From positions 1 to 22,838 of the IMG/VR virus record IMGVR_UViG_3300046499_000319: a stretch of 22,838 nt of DNA. One strand, written 5' to 3'. Under the pieces are notes generated by a model. The model saw nothing but the letters and a program-made list of their open reading frames with translations, did no database searches and was not told the origin of the DNA. Every line of letters starts with the position of its first letter. Positions within the stretch are counted from its first letter, which is position 1. Below, piece after piece: positions 21,087 through 22,838 of this stretch. The DNA is from a virus. The position numbers were made by a program, and so were the translations under genes.

Positions 21087-21470
21087 GTGACCCCCGACTC
21101 TATCGCCCCGCAACTCTCCGCCGACGGGACCGCCGTACGCCTCCCCCTCACGGACCGCGTGGCCCCCCTGCTCGACGAGCTCGCCCTCGCCTACGCCGAG
21201 GACCCCGCCACGGTCGGAACGCTGCTGCTCGCCCACGGCGCCGCGGTCGTCTGCCTCGACTACGCGGTGTGCAGCGACGACACACCCGACTACGTCCGCG
21301 CCATCCGTGCCGCCGAGGCCGACGGCACCCGCGACGCCCTCACCAAGGGACTCCCCGCCGCCGTCCACGTCGACCCGCTCATGTCCCCGCACGACGCGAT
21401 CACCCTCGGCACGCGCCTTACGAAGTCGGCCGCCGCCATCCGCAACTCGCAGAACAGGAACCGCGCATGA
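21087..21470 (+). CDS. Hypothetical early protein
   Basis: A 127-aa protein starting at GTG 21087 with AAAGGA 10 nt upstream. It is mostly helical: RVAPLLDELALAYAED, TVGTLLLAHGAAVVCLDYAV, DYVRAIRAAEADGTRDAL and a C-terminal KSAAAIRNSQNRNR. It is acidic in the middle and basic at the end. No known family or motif is recognised. It overlaps the ERF-type gene by 4 nt (ATGA), so its function may be tied to DNA replication or recombination. Confidence 0.6.
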   Translation: MTPDSIAPQLSADGTAVRLPLTDRVAPLLDELALAYAEDPATVGTLLLAHGAAVVCLDYAVCSDDTPDYVRAIRAAEADGTRDALTKGLPAAVHVDPLMSPHDAITLGTRLTKSAAAIRNSQNRNRA

Positions 21471-22531
21471 ACGCCGCCCCCGTTATGTCGATGGCCGACG
21501 CCGTCGCCGCAGTCGAACTGACGTACGAGCCCGCCCCGACCGGTGCCGCGCCCGCGGACACCCCGCGCCTCTTCGCGGCGATCAACTCCGTGATGCGCGA
21601 CACGATGCCCGTCGGCAAGAACCAGCAGAACACCCAGCAGAACTACAAGTTCCGCGGCATCGACGACGTCATGTCCGCCATGGCTGGCCCGATGCGCACT
21701 CACGGTGTGTTCATCCTGCCGAACGTCGCCTCCCACCGGCAGGAGCGCCGCGGCGAGAAGATGACGCACACCACGATCAAGATGCGGTATCGCATTTACG
21801 GGCCCGCGGGTGACTGCCTTGTTGCGGAAGTCCCGGGCGAGGCATCCGACTTCGCGGACAAGAGCACCAACAAGGCCCAGTCCGCGGCCCTCAAATACCT
21901 TCTCTTCACTCTGTTCATGCTGCCCGTGGACGGCCGCAGCATCGACGACGGCGACCGAGATCACCCCGTCGAGCCGCCCGCCGAGCACCGCGCCGAGCGC
22001 CAGCAGCGCCAGCAGCAGCGCCGCCAACAGGGACAGCAGCGCCAGCAGCAGCCGCGCCGCAGCGACCGAGCCGAGTCCGGCCCGTGGGAGCAGCAGCCGC
22101 AGCAGACACCGCGCCGTGACTTCCTCGCCGAGGCGATGAAGGCGCCGGACCGCGCCACGTTCGACCAGGTACGCGCCGCCGCCGTCAAGGCCGGCGCCCC
22201 CGCCGACTACCTCGACCGCATCGACGCCGTGGCACGGCAGAAGGCCAACGCCGCCAACCAGCCGCAGCGCCAGCGCGACCCCGAGCCGGGCGACCAGCCG
22301 CAGCAGGACAAGCAGCAGGCGCCGCCGAGCACCGCGCAGGCCGCCGCCGAGCGCTCCGCCGCACTGAGCGAGATGTACGCCGCGGGCAAGACCGCCGGAT
22401 GCCGCAACCGCGCCGAGGTCGACACGCTGCTCGCCAGTAAGTACCAGGTCACCCCGAAGGACGCCACCCCCGACCAGATAGCCGCCATGACCGGCGACCT
22501 GATCGACGTCGCGAGGAGCGCCGCCGCATGA
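21467..22531 (+). CDS. erf: ERF-family single-strand annealing protein
   Basis: A 354-aa protein starting at ATG 21467. Residues ~35-155 match the ERF superfamily: LFAAINSVMRDTMPVGKN, NYKFRGIDDVMSAMAGPM (60-76) and ADKSTNKAQSAALKYLLFTL (130-149). These proteins anneal complementary single strands during phage recombination, as P22 Erf does. After the domain comes a Gln/Arg-rich linker (178-196, then further Gln runs near 258-285) that is probably disordered. Two helical segments follow (RATFDQVRAAAVKAGAPADY; SEMYAAGKTAGCRNRAEVD). A partner exonuclease would be expected downstream, outside the window. It overlaps the next gene by 4 nt. Confidence 0.85.
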   Translation: MNAAPVMSMADAVAAVELTYEPAPTGAAPADTPRLFAAINSVMRDTMPVGKNQQNTQQNYKFRGIDDVMSAMAGPMRTHGVFILPNVASHRQERRGEKMTHTTIKMRYRIYGPAGDCLVAEVPGEASDFADKSTNKAQSAALKYLLFTLFMLPVDGRSIDDGDRDHPVEPPAEHRAERQQRQQQRRQQGQQRQQQPRRSDRAESGPWEQQPQQTPRRDFLAEAMKAPDRATFDQVRAAAVKAGAPADYLDRIDAVARQKANAANQPQRQRDPEPGDQPQQDKQQAPPSTAQAAAERSAALSEMYAAGKTAGCRNRAEVDTLLASKYQVTPKDATPDQIAAMTGDLIDVARSAAA

Positions 22532-22838
22532 CGACCACCAGCGACGCCCCCGCCGCCGAGCAGCCGACCGCACCGGACCCCGGAGCCGTCCGCGCCGCCC
22601 TCACCCGCGAGGCCGTCCTCGCCGCCCTCGCCGACACCATCAAGGCCGAGCTCGCCGACGCCCGCACCGACACACAGCACCTGCTCGACCAGCAGGCCAA
22701 GGCAACCGGCTCGACCAAGTTCGACGCCACGTTGCCGGACGGCGTGAAGGTGGGAAGCGTCAGCGTCACCGGCGGCGAGGCCGAGGCCAAGATCGTTGAC
22801 GAGGAAGCGTTCACCGATTGGGTGCGCGAGACGTACCC
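22528..22838 (+). CDS. Unknown early protein, cut by the window end
   Basis: Starts at ATG 22528 (ATGA overlap with the ERF-type gene) and stays open for 103 codons to the window edge. The N-terminal ~20 residues are Ala/Pro rich, then a helix (VRAALTREAVLAALADTIKAELAD), then a beta-rich part (TKFDATLPDGVKVGSVSVTGGE, AKIVDEEAFTDWVRE). I recall similar proteins in Streptomyces phages, next to recombination genes and without a known function. The sequence does not reach any catalytic motif, so a nuclease-partner role is only a guess from position. Confidence 0.7.
   Translation, partial: MTTTSDAPAAEQPTAPDPGAVRAALTREAVLAALADTIKAELADARTDTQHLLDQQAKATGSTKFDATLPDGVKVGSVSVTGGEAEAKIVDEEAFTDWVRETY

Noticed and set aside
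21290-22573. A 427-codon minus-strand open frame opposite the ERF-type gene
   Set aside because: Leu/Gly/Val-rich shadow of the Gln-rich coding DNA; no recognisable protein features.
1-22838. tRNA genes, CRISPR arrays and insertion sequences
   Set aside because: No cloverleaf-like segment in the few intergenic gaps, no regularly spaced repeats, and no transposase frame or terminal repeats were seen by eye. A tRNA-scan would be the proper check.

Overview
The window looks like part of the genome of a temperate, long-tailed (siphovirus-type) phage of a high-GC actinomycete, most likely Streptomyces. The evidence is GC-rich codon use, many GTG starts, stop/start overlaps (GTGA, ATGA, TGATG), almost no TTA codons, and protein families typical of Streptomyces phages. 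Two sides of a phage genome meet here: late structural and lysis genes on the left, early and immunity genes on the right, with the integrase and its attachment site between them. Terminase and portal genes are not seen and would lie left of base 1.

Layout. (1) 1-6375, head and connector: MuF-type minor capsid protein with an unusual repeat region, a 56-aa Rmf/CrpP-fold protein, scaffold, major capsid protein, two small head proteins, four connector/completion proteins and the tail tube protein. (2) 6388-12960, tail: chaperone with a -1 frameshift product, tape measure, one very large minor tail protein and a small tail protein, closed by a terminator. (3) 13029-14620, lysis: GH25 endolysin, holin and a coiled-coil membrane protein. 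(4) 14688-17422, cargo: a DUF397 protein and an XRE/DUF5753 regulator on the minus strand, divergent from an ATP-binding (RsbW-like) protein and three small proteins, two of them Cys/His rich. This copies the chromosomal whiJ/aba-type regulator sets of Streptomyces. Two of the three TTA codons found in the window are here. (5) 17595-19891, integration: attP, the 5' end of an acyl-CoA synthetase gene, a large serine integrase and a small membrane protein. (6) 19921-20839, immunity switch: divergent repressor and Cro-like genes with three copies of the dyad CGTTC-N6-GAACG. (7) 20836 to the end, early genes: small unknown proteins, an ERF-type single-strand annealing protein and an unknown gene cut by the window edge.

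The most notable reading is at 17595-17915. The phage carries what looks like the regulatory region and first ~72 codons of a host fatty acyl-CoA synthetase gene, and a 44-bp imperfect palindrome that looks like a serine-integrase attP sits exactly where the similarity ends. Integration into the host gene would then swap its 5' end for the phage copy and keep it intact. Because the palindrome is whole and has phage genes on both sides, this copy appears to be the unintegrated form of the phage.
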